The notes: a model not told the origin generated them from the sequence alone. A stretch of 64,000 nucleotides of DNA from Rhizobium sp. BK602 (GCF_014195095.1 NZ_JACIBC010000006.1:62001-126000); one strand, 5' to 3'. Counted from the first letter of the stretch, positions 8,911 to 19,346 are shown. Numbers and translations are program-made.

Positions 8911-9864
8911 ATGGCCAGGAAGTTGGATTCCCAAGGGCGGCTTGACGATGCGGCGCGGGCAGGCTGGCTCTATTACGTGGCCGGGCGGACCCAGGACGAA
9001 ATCGCCGCCGCCATGGGAATCTCACGGCAGTCGGCGCAGCGGCTCGTCTCGCTCGCCGTGGCCGAGCGGCTGATCAAGGTACGGCTGGATCACCCGATCG
9101 CCGTCTGCCTCGAATATGCGGCGGCGTTGCGGGAGAAGTTCAAGCTCAAGCATGTGGAAGTGGTGCCGAGCGATCCCGGCGGCACGTCGTCGACGGTCGG
9201 CATCGCCGAGGCGGGTGCTGCCGAAATCGAGCGCTGGCTGAAGCGCAGCGAACCGATCGTGCTGGCGATCGGCACCGGCCGCACGCTGAAGGCGGCGGTC
9301 GATCAGCTTCCGGCCATCGAATGTCCGCAGCACCGGGTGGTGTCGCTGACCGGCAATATCGGCCCGGACGGATCCGCCGCCTATTACAACGTCATCTTCA
9401 GCATGGCCGACGCGATCAAGGCGCGGCACTATCCCATGCCGCTGCCGGTGCTGGTCTCCTCGGCCGAAGAGCGCGAGCTGCTGCATGCGCAGGCGCTGGT
9501 GCGCTCGACGCTGGATGTCAGCGCTCAGGCCGACGTGACCTTCGTCGGCGTCGGCGAGATGGGCATCGAAGCGCCGCTCTGCCTCGACGGCTTCCTGGAG
9601 AAGGACGAGATGATGGCGCTGATGAAGCGCGGTGCCGCCGGCGAGATCTGCGGCTGGGTTTTCGATGGCGACGGCAAGCTCCTGCAGGATGCCGTCAACG
9701 ACCGCGTCGCCAGCGCGCCGATTCCGCCGCGCGATGCCTCCTCGGTCATCGGCATTGCCAAGGGCAAGCGCAAATACGAGGCCATCAAGGCCGCCGTTAC
9801 CGGCCATCAGATCAATGGCCTGATCACCGACGAAGCGACGGCTGAATTTTTGCTCAAAGACTGA
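8911..9864 (+). CDS. SorC/DeoR-family sugar-binding transcriptional regulator of the polyol operon
   Basis: This 317-residue regulator has an N-terminal helix-turn-helix (about 15-50, TQDEIAAAMGISRQSAQRLV) and a C-terminal sugar-phosphate-binding domain of the SorC type. AAGGA at 8901-8905 favours the ATG at 8911 over a GTG three bases earlier. It immediately precedes the smoEFGK-mtlK operon, and inverted repeats at 9847-9871 and 9961-9974 are candidate binding sites. In rhizobia a regulator of this family commonly precedes the sorbitol/mannitol genes. It probably responds to a polyol or a phosphorylated product. Confidence 0.92.
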   Translation: MARKLDSQGRLDDAARAGWLYYVAGRTQDEIAAAMGISRQSAQRLVSLAVAERLIKVRLDHPIAVCLEYAAALREKFKLKHVEVVPSDPGGTSSTVGIAEAGAAEIERWLKRSEPIVLAIGTGRTLKAAVDQLPAIECPQHRVVSLTGNIGPDGSAAYYNVIFSMADAIKARHYPMPLPVLVSSAEERELLHAQALVRSTLDVSAQADVTFVGVGEMGIEAPLCLDGFLEKDEMMALMKRGAAGEICGWVFDGDGKLLQDAVNDRVASAPIPPRDASSVIGIAKGKRKYEAIKAAVTGHQINGLITDEATAEFLLKD

Positions 9865-9871
9865 GCAAAAA
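9847..9871. promoter_or_regulatory. candidate SorC operator 1 (10-bp inverted repeat)
   Basis: The arms are TTTTTGCTCA (9847-9856) and its exact reverse complement TGAGCAAAAA (9862-9871), with a 5-base spacer. The repeat covers the last codons and stop of the regulator gene. The core TGCTCA recurs in the second repeat at 9961-9974 and again at 9981-9986. It lacks a downstream T-run, so an operator is more likely than a terminator on the plus strand. Confidence 0.5.
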
Positions 9872-9932
9872 AATTATTTCATGAAAACAACATGATAGGC
9901 TGCGCGTTCGGCGTCGCAGCAACGAATTTGCA

Positions 9933-9961
9933 TTGACATTTCATGACAAAGCGTGGGTAAT
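9933..9961 (+). promoter_or_regulatory. candidate sigma-70 type promoter of smoE
   Basis: TTGACA at 9933-9938 matches the -35 consensus exactly. After a 17-base spacer, GGTAAT at 9956-9961 is a partial -10 (4 of 6). Transcription would start near 9967-9970, inside the second inverted repeat and about 43 bases before the smoE start codon. Confidence 0.45.
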
Positions 9962-9974
9962 TGCTCACGAGCAA
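9961..9974. promoter_or_regulatory. candidate SorC operator 2 overlapping the transcription start
   Basis: TTGCTC (9961-9966) and GAGCAA (9969-9974) form a perfect inverted repeat with a 2-base centre. It shares its core with operator 1 about 110 bases upstream. A bound regulator here would cover the predicted start site. Confidence 0.48.
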
Positions 9975-10011
9975 AGCGAATGCTCATGTTTTGATCTTCT
10001 GGGAGGAAGAT

Positions 10012-11328
10012 ATGAAATTGAAAACTTTCCTGCTGGGCGCCTGCTCGGCCCTGATCTTTGCCGGCATGGCATCCGCCGAAACCCTCACGATTGCAACCGT
10101 CAACAACGGCGACATGATCCGTATGCAGAAGCTTACGGACGATTTCAAAGCCAAGAACCCCGACATCGACCTGCAGTGGGTCACGCTCGAGGAAAACGTA
10201 TTGCGCCAGAAGGTCACGACCGACATCGCCACCAAGGGCGGCCAATACGACGTACTGACCATCGGCACCTATGAAGTGCCGATCTGGAGCAAGCTTGGCT
10301 GGCTCGCGCCGCTCGACAAGCTGACCGCCGACAAGACCTACGACGTGGACGATCTTCTCCCGGCCATCCGCAGTGGCCTGACCACCGACGGCAAGCTCTA
10401 TGCCGCGCCGTTCTACGGCGAAAGCTCGATGGTGATGTACCGCAAGGACCTGTTCGAGAAGGCCGGCCTGAAGATGCCGGACGCGCCGACCTGGGATTTC
10501 ATCGCCGACGCGGCCCGCAAGATCACCGACAAGAGCCATGAAGTCTATGGCATCTGCCTGCGCGGCAAGGCCGGCTGGGGCGAGAACATGGCATTCCTGA
10601 CCGCCATGTCGAACTCCTTCGGCGCCCGCTGGTTCGACGAGAAGTGGAAGCCGCAGTTCGACCAGCCGGAATGGAAGCAGACGCTCGACTTCTACGTCAA
10701 GCTGATGAAGGACGCCGGCCCTCCGGGCGCTTCGTCCAACGGCTTCAACGAGAACCTCTCGCTGTTCCAGACCGGCAAATGCGGCATGTGGATCGATGCG
10801 ACCGTCGCCGCCTCGTTCGTCTCCGACCCGAAGGAATCGAAGGTCGCCGACAAGGTCGGTTTCGCTCTCGCCCCGGACAAGGGCCTCGGCAAGCGCGGCA
10901 ACTGGCTCTGGGCCTGGAACCTCGCCATTCCGGCCTCCTCGAAGAAGACCGAAGCGGCCGAGAAGTTCATCGCCTGGGCAACGAGCAAGGATTACACCAA
11001 CCTCGTCGCCCAGAAGGAAGGCTGGCTGAACGCACCTCCCGGCACCCGCTCGTCGCTCTACGCGAATGCGGACTATCAGAAGGCGGCTCCCTTCGCGAAG
11101 ATGACGCTCGACTCGATCAACTCGGCCGATCCGACGCATCCGACCGTCAAGCCGGTTCCTTATGTCGGCGTCCAGTTCGTGGCCATTCCTGAGTTCCAGG
11201 GCATCGGCACGGCCGTCGGCCAGCAGTTCTCGGCGGCCCTTGCCGGCCAGACCTCGGTCGACGCCGCCCTGAAGGCCGCACAGCAAGTGACCTCGCGGGA
11301 AATGACCAAGGCGGGTTATCCGAAGTAA
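10012..11328 (+). CDS. smoE: polyol ABC transporter, periplasmic substrate-binding protein (SmoE-like)
   Basis: A 438-residue extracellular solute-binding protein of family 1. The signal peptide covers about residues 1-22 (MKLKTFLLGACSALIFAGM then ASA|E). GGGAGGA at 10001-10007 fixes the ATG at 10012. The mature part is rich in Trp and Tyr, as in sugar-alcohol binders. It captures sorbitol/mannitol-type polyols in the periplasm for SmoFGK. The gene order smoE-F-G-K-mtlK is the rhizobial sorbitol/mannitol locus. A hairpin with a T-run follows the stop and may give this gene a higher transcript level than the membrane genes. Confidence 0.9.
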   Translation: MKLKTFLLGACSALIFAGMASAETLTIATVNNGDMIRMQKLTDDFKAKNPDIDLQWVTLEENVLRQKVTTDIATKGGQYDVLTIGTYEVPIWSKLGWLAPLDKLTADKTYDVDDLLPAIRSGLTTDGKLYAAPFYGESSMVMYRKDLFEKAGLKMPDAPTWDFIADAARKITDKSHEVYGICLRGKAGWGENMAFLTAMSNSFGARWFDEKWKPQFDQPEWKQTLDFYVKLMKDAGPPGASSNGFNENLSLFQTGKCGMWIDATVAASFVSDPKESKVADKVGFALAPDKGLGKRGNWLWAWNLAIPASSKKTEAAEKFIAWATSKDYTNLVAQKEGWLNAPPGTRSSLYANADYQKAAPFAKMTLDSINSADPTHPTVKPVPYVGVQFVAIPEFQGIGTAVGQQFSAALAGQTSVDAALKAAQQVTSREMTKAGYPK

Positions 11329-11377
11329 TCAACCTCCCAGAGTCTGGAGGACAGCGCCTCGCGCGCTTCCTCCCTTC

Positions 11378-11418
11378 GGCCGCCGAGTGCCCGAATTGCT
11401 CTTCGGCGGCCTCTTTTT
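11378..11418 (+). terminator. intercistronic hairpin with T-run between smoE and smoF
   Basis: GGCCGCCGA (11378-11386) pairs exactly with TCGGCGGCC (11403-11411), followed by TCTTTTT. It has the form of a rho-independent terminator but lies inside the operon, so it probably acts as a partial terminator or mRNA stabiliser for smoE. Confidence 0.7.
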
Positions 11419-11468
11419 AGCCGGTCCACGGCCACCTCTTCCTGCTTATAGATAGGTCGGTACTTGCC

Positions 11469-12341
11469 ATGGCAACGTTGCACACCCGTTCCACAGCCCG
11501 CGTCATGATGACGCCGTCGGTTCTGCTGCTTTTCGCGTGGATGATCGTCCCGCTGGTCATGACGATCTATTTCTCGACGCTGAACTACAATCTCATGTCG
11601 CCCGGCGCGCATGATTTCATCGGTTGGCTCAACTACGAATATTTCGTCACCGATCCTGCCTTCTGGAATTCGCTGGTGGTCACGCTTCTGCTGGTCGGCG
11701 GCGCGCTCCTCATCACCGTGATCGGCGGCATCGCTCTGGCGCTGCTTCTCGATCAGCCGATCTTCGGCCAGGGCATCGTGCGCATGCTGGTGCTCGCGCC
11801 CTTCTTCGTGATGCCGACGGTCGCAGCCCTCATCTGGAAGCATATGTTCATGAACCCGGTGAACGGGCTTCTGGCCTATCTTTTCAAGCTGTTCGGGCTC
11901 GATCCGCTGACCTGGCTGGAGACCGTGCCGCTCTTCTCGGTCATCATCATCGTCGCCTGGCAGTGGCTTCCCTTCGCCACGCTCATCCTGCTGACGGCCC
12001 TGCAGTCGCTCGACGAGGAGCAGAAGGAAGCCGCGGAGATGGACGGCGCCGGTCCGGTGTCGAAGTTCATCTATATCGTGCTGCCGCATCTGGCGCGCGC
12101 CATCACGGTCGTCATCCTGATCGAGACGATCTTCCTGCTGTCGGCCTTTGCCGAGATCCTCGTCACCACCAATGGCGGCCCCGGCACGTCGACCACCAAC
12201 CTGACCTATCTCGTCTATTCCCAGCTCGTGCTCTCGCAAGACATCGGCGGCGCGTCGGCGGGCGGCATCATCGCCGTCATCCTCGCCAACATTGTCGCGA
12301 TCTTCGTGATGCGCGCGGTCGGCAAGAATCTGGAGGCTTGA
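11469..12341 (+). CDS. smoF: polyol ABC transporter permease (SmoF-like, MalF type)
   Basis: A 290-residue inner-membrane permease of the binding-protein-dependent type with about six hydrophobic segments. The EAA loop that docks on the ATPase reads EAAEMDGAG near residue 193. It forms the translocation channel with SmoG. It follows smoE after a 140-base gap that contains the hairpin. Its stop is separated from the smoG start by a single base, so the two subunits should be made in equal amounts. Confidence 0.92.
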   Translation: MATLHTRSTARVMMTPSVLLLFAWMIVPLVMTIYFSTLNYNLMSPGAHDFIGWLNYEYFVTDPAFWNSLVVTLLLVGGALLITVIGGIALALLLDQPIFGQGIVRMLVLAPFFVMPTVAALIWKHMFMNPVNGLLAYLFKLFGLDPLTWLETVPLFSVIIIVAWQWLPFATLILLTALQSLDEEQKEAAEMDGAGPVSKFIYIVLPHLARAITVVILIETIFLLSAFAEILVTTNGGPGTSTTNLTYLVYSQLVLSQDIGGASAGGIIAVILANIVAIFVMRAVGKNLEA

Positions 12342-12342
12342 G

Positions 12343-13185
12343 ATGGCACGCAAAATCACCACGCAACGCAAGATCGTCGTATCGGTCGCCGCCTGGGCCG
12401 TGGCGCTCCTGATCTTCTTCCCGATCCTGTGGACGATCCTGACGAGCTTCAAGACGGAAGGCGACGCCATCGCCTCGCCGCCGCAGTTCCTGTTCTTCCA
12501 CTGGACGCTGGAGAATTATTTCGAGGTGCAGTCGCGCTCGAACTATTTCCTGCATTTCGGCAATTCGGTCATCATCGCCTTCGGCTCGACGATCCTCGGC
12601 CTGCTTGTCGCGGTCCCGGCCGCCTGGGCCATGGCGTTTTCGCCGACCCGGCGGACCAAGGACGTCCTGATGTGGATGCTGTCCACCAAGATGATGCCGC
12701 CGGTCGGCGCCTTCATCCCGATCTACCTGCTGTTCCAGAGTTTCGGACTGCTCAACAACCAGTTCGCCAGCCGCGTCGGCATGGTCGTCGTGCTGATGCT
12801 GATCAATCTGCCGATCATCGTCTGGATGCTCTACACCTATTTCAAGGAAATTCCCGGCGAGATCCTGGAGGCGGCTCGCATGGACGGCGCGTCGCTCGCC
12901 AAGGAGATCATCTACGTGCTGACGCCGATGGCGATCCCGGGCTTGGCCTCGACGATGCTGCTCAACATCATCCTCGCCTGGAACGAGGCCTTCTGGACGC
13001 TCAATCTCTCGGCCGTCGATGCTGCGCCGCTCAGCACCTTCATCGCCTCCTATTCCAGCCCGGAGGGTCTGTTCTATGCCAAGCTTTCGGCGGCCTCGAC
13101 CATGGCGATCGCCCCGATCCTGATCCTCGGCTGGTTCAGCCAGAAACAACTCGTTCGCGGCCTCACCTTCGGCGCGGTTAAGTAA
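12343..13185 (+). CDS. smoG: polyol ABC transporter permease (SmoG-like, MalG type)
   Basis: The second permease has 280 residues, with the usual six membrane segments of MalG-type subunits and an EAA loop EAARMDGAS near residue 178. The first segment follows a basic N-terminus (RKITTQRK). It lies one base after smoF and 11 bases before smoK, which is tight operon spacing. Together the two permeases move the polyol delivered by SmoE. Confidence 0.92.
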   Translation: MARKITTQRKIVVSVAAWAVALLIFFPILWTILTSFKTEGDAIASPPQFLFFHWTLENYFEVQSRSNYFLHFGNSVIIAFGSTILGLLVAVPAAWAMAFSPTRRTKDVLMWMLSTKMMPPVGAFIPIYLLFQSFGLLNNQFASRVGMVVVLMLINLPIIVWMLYTYFKEIPGEILEAARMDGASLAKEIIYVLTPMAIPGLASTMLLNIILAWNEAFWTLNLSAVDAAPLSTFIASYSSPEGLFYAKLSAASTMAIAPILILGWFSQKQLVRGLTFGAVK

Positions 13186-13196
13186 GGAAGAGAAAC

Positions 13197-14195
<999 letters not shown>

Positions 14196-14341
14196 GCTGC
14201 GTTGCCGTGCCCGCCGCGGGCGGACATGGCGTGAGCATTCAGCTCCGGTCCGCATGCATCGATGCTGACGGGCCGGGGTCATCCCGCCGGGGCGGTTCTC
14301 CCAGCCAACCGGACCGAAGACCTTTCAGAAGGACTTGAGAC

Positions 14342-15823
14342 ATGACGTGCAAATTATCGCTGGCAACGCTCCAGGAAGCGGCCGCCACGGCTGCGATCCC
14401 CGCCTACGACCCGAAGTCGCTTTCGGCGGGCATCGTTCATTTCGGCGTCGGCAATTTCCACCGCGCCCATCAGGCTGTTTATCTCGATGACCTGTTCAAT
14501 GCCGGAGAGGATCATGACTGGGCGATCATCGGCGCCGGCGTGCTGCCGTCCGACGCGACCATGCGCGAGAAGCTCGCGGCACAGGATTTCCTGACGACGG
14601 TGGTCGAGCAGGACAATAATCGTACCGCTGCCCGCGTCACCGCCCCGATGGTCGACATCCTGCCGGTCGGCGACGTGAAGGCGATCGTCGCCAAGCTCGC
14701 CGACCCTTCGATCCGTATCGTTTCGATGACGATCACCGAAGGCGGATATTTCATCGACGCCTCCGGCAAGTTCAATCCGGCGCATCCCGCCATCGTTGCC
14801 GATGGCCAGAACCCTGATGCGCCGAAGACCGTGTTCGGCCTGATCGTCGCCGGCCTCAAGGCGCGGCGTGCCGCCGGCATCCAGCCTTTCACCGTCATGT
14901 CCTGCGACAACATCCCCCACAACGGCAGCGTCACCAAGGCCGCCGTCGTCGGCACGGCGCGGCTCTCCGATCCGGCTTTTGCCGACTGGATCGCCGCCAA
15001 TGTCGCCTTTCCGAACGGCATGGTCGACCGCATTACGCCGGCAACCGGCGCCCGCGAGATCGACCTGCTGAAGGAAGTGTTCGGCATCGAGGACAATTGG
15101 CCGGTCTATTGCGAGGAATTCAAGCAGTGGGTGCTGGAGGACAATTTCCCGGCGGGCCGCCCGGCGCTGGAGAAGGTCGGCGTGACCTTCGTCGCGGATG
15201 TCACGCCCTATGAGCATATGAAGATCCGCATCCTCAACGGCGGCCATGCGGCAATTGCCTATCCGGCGGCGCTGATGGATGTGCATTTCGTGCATGAGGC
15301 GATGGAAGAGCCGCTGATCCGCGCCTTTCTCGCCAAGCTCGAAAACGACGAGATCATTCCGGTCATCCCGCCGGTGCCGAACACGGTGCTATCAGACTAT
15401 TTCAAGCTGATCGAACGGCGCTTCTCCAATCCGAAGATCGCCGACACCATTCCGCGCCTGGCGCAGGACGGCTCGAACCGCCAGCCGAAATTCATCCTGC
15501 CATCGACGGCCGACCGTCTGGCCCGCGGCGAGGATATCGTCGGTCTCGCGCTGGTGTCGGCGCTGTGGTGCCGCTATTTCGCCGGCAAGACCGATAGCGG
15601 CCAGGATATCGTCTTCAACGATGCCAGCGCCGACCGGCTGCATGCCGCCGCGCTGAAGGCCAAGGACGATCCCGACGCCTTCCTTGTCTTCGACGACATC
15701 TTCGGCGCGGTGGCAAAATCGGATCTCTTCCGCAAACGCTTCGCGCATGCGCTGAAAACGCTGTGGGAAAAGGGGACCCGCGCCACGCTGCAGCTATACC
15801 TCGACGACAAACTCGCGGAATAA
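14342..15823 (+). CDS. mtlK: mannitol 2-dehydrogenase (long-chain polyol dehydrogenase)
   Basis: A 493-residue member of the long-chain mannitol dehydrogenase family, matching the typical length. The N-terminal nucleotide-binding region has HFGVGNFHRAHQ near residue 35. The catalytic motif KIRILNGGHA carries the Lys-Asn-His set. It oxidises mannitol (often also sorbitol or arabitol) to the ketose with NAD. AAGGA at 14329-14333 sits 8 bases before the ATG. It lies 146 bases after smoK in the same direction and is the only obvious polyol dehydrogenase of the operon. Confidence 0.94.
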   Translation: MTCKLSLATLQEAAATAAIPAYDPKSLSAGIVHFGVGNFHRAHQAVYLDDLFNAGEDHDWAIIGAGVLPSDATMREKLAAQDFLTTVVEQDNNRTAARVTAPMVDILPVGDVKAIVAKLADPSIRIVSMTITEGGYFIDASGKFNPAHPAIVADGQNPDAPKTVFGLIVAGLKARRAAGIQPFTVMSCDNIPHNGSVTKAAVVGTARLSDPAFADWIAANVAFPNGMVDRITPATGAREIDLLKEVFGIEDNWPVYCEEFKQWVLEDNFPAGRPALEKVGVTFVADVTPYEHMKIRILNGGHAAIAYPAALMDVHFVHEAMEEPLIRAFLAKLENDEIIPVIPPVPNTVLSDYFKLIERRFSNPKIADTIPRLAQDGSNRQPKFILPSTADRLARGEDIVGLALVSALWCRYFAGKTDSGQDIVFNDASADRLHAAALKAKDDPDAFLVFDDIFGAVAKSDLFRKRFAHALKTLWEKGTRATLQLYLDDKLAE

Positions 15824-15921
15824 CTGTTCATCGGCCGGGCGTTCATCCTTCGGCCGAATTCTCAATGGCCACGCGGTGGTTGAATCGGCGCCGCGCAAAC
15901 AGGATTCGGGTTGGATCTGCG

Positions 15922-16596
15922 ATGACGAATGCGGAGAAGGGACTCGTAATCTTCGATTGCGATGGCGTGCTCGTCGACAGCGAGCCGCTATCCGTCGCCG
16001 TATTGATCGACGCCATGCGCGATGTCGGCGTGGAGATGAGCGAGGAGGATGTCTACAGCCGCTTCCTCGGCAAGAGCCTGGCCACGCTGGTCGATACGTT
16101 GGAGACGGAGTTCGACGTCTTCATCGACCAGGCCTTCCTCGATCGTATCCGCAACGATCTTTATGACCGCTTCCGCCGCGAATTGAAGCCGATCGACGGC
16201 ATTGCCGAAACGCTGGATGCGCTTGCGGTGCCGCGCTGCGTCGCCTCCTCCAGCCAGTTGGAGCGCATCCGGCTTTCGCTCGGCGTCACGGGGCTCCTGG
16301 AGCGGCTGGAGCCGAATATCTTCAGCGCCAGCATGGTCAAGCGCGGCAAGCCGGCACCCGATCTCTTCCTGTTTGCCGCCGAGAAAATGGGTGCCGAACC
16401 GCGCGATTGCATCGTCGTGGAGGACAGTCCGGCGGGGATCATGGCGGCGCGGGCGGCAGGCATGACGGTCTTCGCTTTTACCGGCGGTTCGCATGCCCAT
16501 TCGCCGAGTTATCGCGCGGAACTAGAGCGGTTATCTCCCGAAGTCGTGTTTGACGCGATGCCGGATTTGATACACCTTGTCCGGAACAAAAGATAA
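15922..16596 (+). CDS. HAD-superfamily hydrolase (beta-phosphoglucomutase-like / sugar phosphatase)
   Basis: A 224-residue HAD subfamily IA protein. Motif I is FDCDGVLVDSEP with both catalytic Asp residues. Motif II contributes Ser in ASSSQ, and motifs III-IV are KRGKPAPD and VVEDSPAG. The alpha-helical cap lies between motifs I and II. Such enzymes hydrolyse or isomerise small sugar phosphates. The ATG at 15922 places motif I about 10 residues from the N-terminus, as in relatives. It lies between mtlK and an FGGY kinase, the same order as in other rhizobial polyol loci, so it likely acts on a phosphorylated polyol product or in damage clean-up. Confidence 0.88.
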   Translation: MTNAEKGLVIFDCDGVLVDSEPLSVAVLIDAMRDVGVEMSEEDVYSRFLGKSLATLVDTLETEFDVFIDQAFLDRIRNDLYDRFRRELKPIDGIAETLDALAVPRCVASSSQLERIRLSLGVTGLLERLEPNIFSASMVKRGKPAPDLFLFAAEKMGAEPRDCIVVEDSPAGIMAARAAGMTVFAFTGGSHAHSPSYRAELERLSPEVVFDAMPDLIHLVRNKR

Positions 16597-16616
16597 GCGG
16601 ACGGGGCTCCTTCTGA

Positions 16617-18200
16617 ATGCGTGATCACGTGGTTGCGGTCGATATCGGCACTGGCAGCGCGCGCGCGGGCGTGTTCACGGCGCGCGGGGCGCTGCTGGCC
16701 AAGAGCGAGCATCCGATCCTCATGAACCGCCCGCAGGAGAACCATGCCGAGCATAGTTCCGAAGACATCTGGGCGGCGGTCTGCGCGGCCGTGCGCAATG
16801 CCGTCAAGGCTTCCGGCGTCGGTCCCGCCTCTATCGCCGCCATCGGTTTCGATGCCACGTGCTCGCTGGTCGCGCGCGACAGGGACGGCAGGCCGCTGAC
16901 GGTTTCGACCGGCGGGGAGGACCGGTTCGATACCATCGTCTGGCTCGATCACCGGGCGCTTGCCGAGGCGGATGTCTGCACGGCGACGCGGCATCCGGTC
17001 CTCGAATATTCCGGCCACTTCATGTCGCCGGAAATGGAAATGCCGAAGCTGATGTGGCTGAAGAAGAACCTGCCGCAGAGCTGGGCCAGGGCCGGCTATT
17101 TCTTCGATCTCGCCGATTTCGTGACCTGGAAGGCGACGGGTTCGCTGGCGCGCTCGCGCAGCACGCTGACGGCGAAGTGGAACTATCTCGCCCATGAGGA
17201 GCCCGGCTGGCAGGCCGATTTCCTTGCCGTGATCGGCCTGGAGGATCTGCGCGAACGCGGCGGCCTGCCGGAAGACAGCGTTCCGGTTGGGCAGAGCCTT
17301 GGGATGCTGACGGCGGAGGCGGCCGAGGCGCTGGGGCTCGATCGCCAATGCCATGTCGGCGCCGGCATGATCGACGCCTATGCCGGCGCGCTCGGCACGC
17401 TAGGCAGCCATGCCGGCAACCCCGAGGCGCTGGAGCGCCGGCTGGCGCTGATCGCCGGCACGTCGAGCTGCGTCGTCGCCTTCTCACGCGGCCGCAAATG
17501 CAGCGCCGGCATGTGGGGGCCTTATTACGAGGCGGTTTTTCCCGGCATCTGGCTCGTCGAGGCCGGGCAGTCGGCGACCGGCGCGCTGCTCGATCATATC
17601 GTGCGCATGCACGCGGCCGGTGGCGAGCCCACCGCGGCCCTGCATGACCGTATCATCCGGCGGATCGCCGAGCTGCGTGCCGCCGAGGGCGATGCTTTCG
17701 CCGGGCGCATCCAGGTACTGCCGGATTTTCATGGCAACCGCTCGCCGCTTGCCGATCCGCATGCGGTCGGCGTGATCAGCGGATTGACGCTCGATGCGTC
17801 CTTCGATGGCCTCTGCCGTCTCTATTGGCGCACCGGCATCGGCATCGCGCTCGGTCTTCGCCATATCCTCGAGCGCATGCGGGACTATGGCTATGTGCCC
17901 GACACGCTGCATGTCGCCGGCGGCCATGTGAAGAATGCCATGCTGATGGAGCTTTATTCGGATGTCACCGGCTGCAAGGTTGTCGTGCCTGATATGAACG
18001 AGGCGGTGCTTTTGGGAACGGCGATGGCGGCTTCCGTTTCCTGCGGCCTTCACAAGACCCTGGCGGCGGCGGGGGCTGCTATGTATCCCGGCGGTTACGA
18101 ACGCTTGCCGGACGAGAGCAGGAAAGCGCTTTACGACCGCGATTACCGCCGGTTTCTTGCCATGTACCGTCACCGGGCCGAACTGGACTCGATGGAATAA
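16617..18200 (+). CDS. FGGY-family carbohydrate kinase (pentulose kinase type)
   Basis: The protein has 527 residues, the size of ribulokinase-like FGGY enzymes. The N-terminal phosphate loop reads AVDIGTGSARAGV, and GFDATCSLV and WLDHRA follow in the actin-like N domain. The catalytic Asp lies in GAGMIDAYAG and the C domain has LIAGTSSC. It resembles the D-ribulokinase/human FGGY branch more than xylulokinase. It would phosphorylate the ketose formed by mtlK or a related pentulose. It ends the smo operon and faces the RpiR gene on the other strand. Confidence 0.88.
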   Translation: MRDHVVAVDIGTGSARAGVFTARGALLAKSEHPILMNRPQENHAEHSSEDIWAAVCAAVRNAVKASGVGPASIAAIGFDATCSLVARDRDGRPLTVSTGGEDRFDTIVWLDHRALAEADVCTATRHPVLEYSGHFMSPEMEMPKLMWLKKNLPQSWARAGYFFDLADFVTWKATGSLARSRSTLTAKWNYLAHEEPGWQADFLAVIGLEDLRERGGLPEDSVPVGQSLGMLTAEAAEALGLDRQCHVGAGMIDAYAGALGTLGSHAGNPEALERRLALIAGTSSCVVAFSRGRKCSAGMWGPYYEAVFPGIWLVEAGQSATGALLDHIVRMHAAGGEPTAALHDRIIRRIAELRAAEGDAFAGRIQVLPDFHGNRSPLADPHAVGVISGLTLDASFDGLCRLYWRTGIGIALGLRHILERMRDYGYVPDTLHVAGGHVKNAMLMELYSDVTGCKVVVPDMNEAVLLGTAMAASVSCGLHKTLAAAGAAMYPGGYERLPDESRKALYDRDYRRFLAMYRHRAELDSME

Positions 18201-18236
18201 GCCATCGCCGTCCGGTCTCGCCCGCTTCACGATTTG

Positions 18237-19088
18237 TTACCGGATCGACGTGTAACCGAACATGCCTTCCAGTTCCTCGATCTTGCGCATGCGGTCTTCC
18301 GCCTGTTCGCCTGCCGCCTGGATGACGGCGGCGGTCAGACATTCCAAAAGCGCCGTCATCGCCGAGAGATTGTCGCGACAACCGGTGCGCGAGGGCGGCA
18401 GCGAGAGCGTCAGATTGGCGAATTCATGCGCCCATTCGGTATATTGGCCGGTGATCAGCAGCACCTTGTAGCCGGCGCGGCGCGCGGAACGGGCCAGCAG
18501 CCGCGACGTGTTGAAACGCGGCGAGTCGATGATGACAGCCAGCGCGCTGTCCGTCTGGCGGCCCAGCATTTCGATATAGCTGCCATTGCTGCCGTCGAGG
18601 AAACGTACATGGTCGCGGGCGAATGCGAGGCGATCGCACAAATGCCGGCCGAGGCCCGAGAAGCTCGGATGGGTGGCGACGAAGACCTCGCTGGAGGTGA
18701 GGATCGCAGTCACGGCTTCCTGCCATTGCGGGTGGCCGCTGAGATTGTAGATGTGCTGCAGCATCTCGATCTGCTCGGCGATCTGCCCGGCAAGGGGGCG
18801 GCCGTCTCCGGCATCTTTCTGCAGTTGCTCGAGGACACTCGACAGTTGCAGCGCCACGGGCGGCACGCTTTCCTTCAGGTGAACCTTGATGCCGTCCAGC
18901 CCCTGATAGCCAAGCAAGCGCAGGAAACGTCCCACGGTCATCGGGCTCAACTCAAGCTTGTCGGCGACGGAGGATGCGGTTTCGAAAGGCAATTCGTTCA
19001 AGTGCTCTGAAAAATACTTGGCTATTCGGCGCTCGGCGGGAGTGCCTATTTTGATATATTGTCTAAGCTTCTGGCCAAGGTCTTCCAA
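18237..19088 (-). CDS. RpiR/MurR family transcriptional regulator
   Basis: This 283-residue protein has an N-terminal RpiR-type helix-turn-helix (about 1-75, with SSVADKLELSPMTVGRFLRLLGYQG in two stretches) and a C-terminal SIS domain that normally binds a phosphosugar. It is convergent with the FGGY kinase and divergent from the CysZ-like gene. The 258-base upstream gap is relatively AT-rich. The target is not evident; the neighbouring polyol operon is possible but already has its own SorC regulator. Confidence 0.9.
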   Translation of the reverse strand: MEDLGQKLRQYIKIGTPAERRIAKYFSEHLNELPFETASSVADKLELSPMTVGRFLRLLGYQGLDGIKVHLKESVPPVALQLSSVLEQLQKDAGDGRPLAGQIAEQIEMLQHIYNLSGHPQWQEAVTAILTSSEVFVATHPSFSGLGRHLCDRLAFARDHVRFLDGSNGSYIEMLGRQTDSALAVIIDSPRFNTSRLLARSARRAGYKVLLITGQYTEWAHEFANLTLSLPPSRTGCRDNLSAMTALLECLTAAVIQAAGEQAEDRMRKIEELEGMFGYTSIR

Positions 19089-19346
19089 ATGTTATGCCTC
19101 ACTTCGTAAGTTCGTCCAGGTCTGCGGGTGTGCCGAAAGTCAAGAGGATCAGGACAAGCGCAGATTTCGATGGTCGCCGATCATGTCTAGGTTGTTGTTT
19201 TTTATGTGACGCCCACAATATATTAGGGTACGCTTTATTACAACAGCTCAATTTCGTGGAAAGTTACGCTCGCATGGCGCGAAGTTATTGATATGGCCGC
19301 CGCCGTTACCTACCTCTCCGATCAATCCACAGGAGATAGTAGACGA

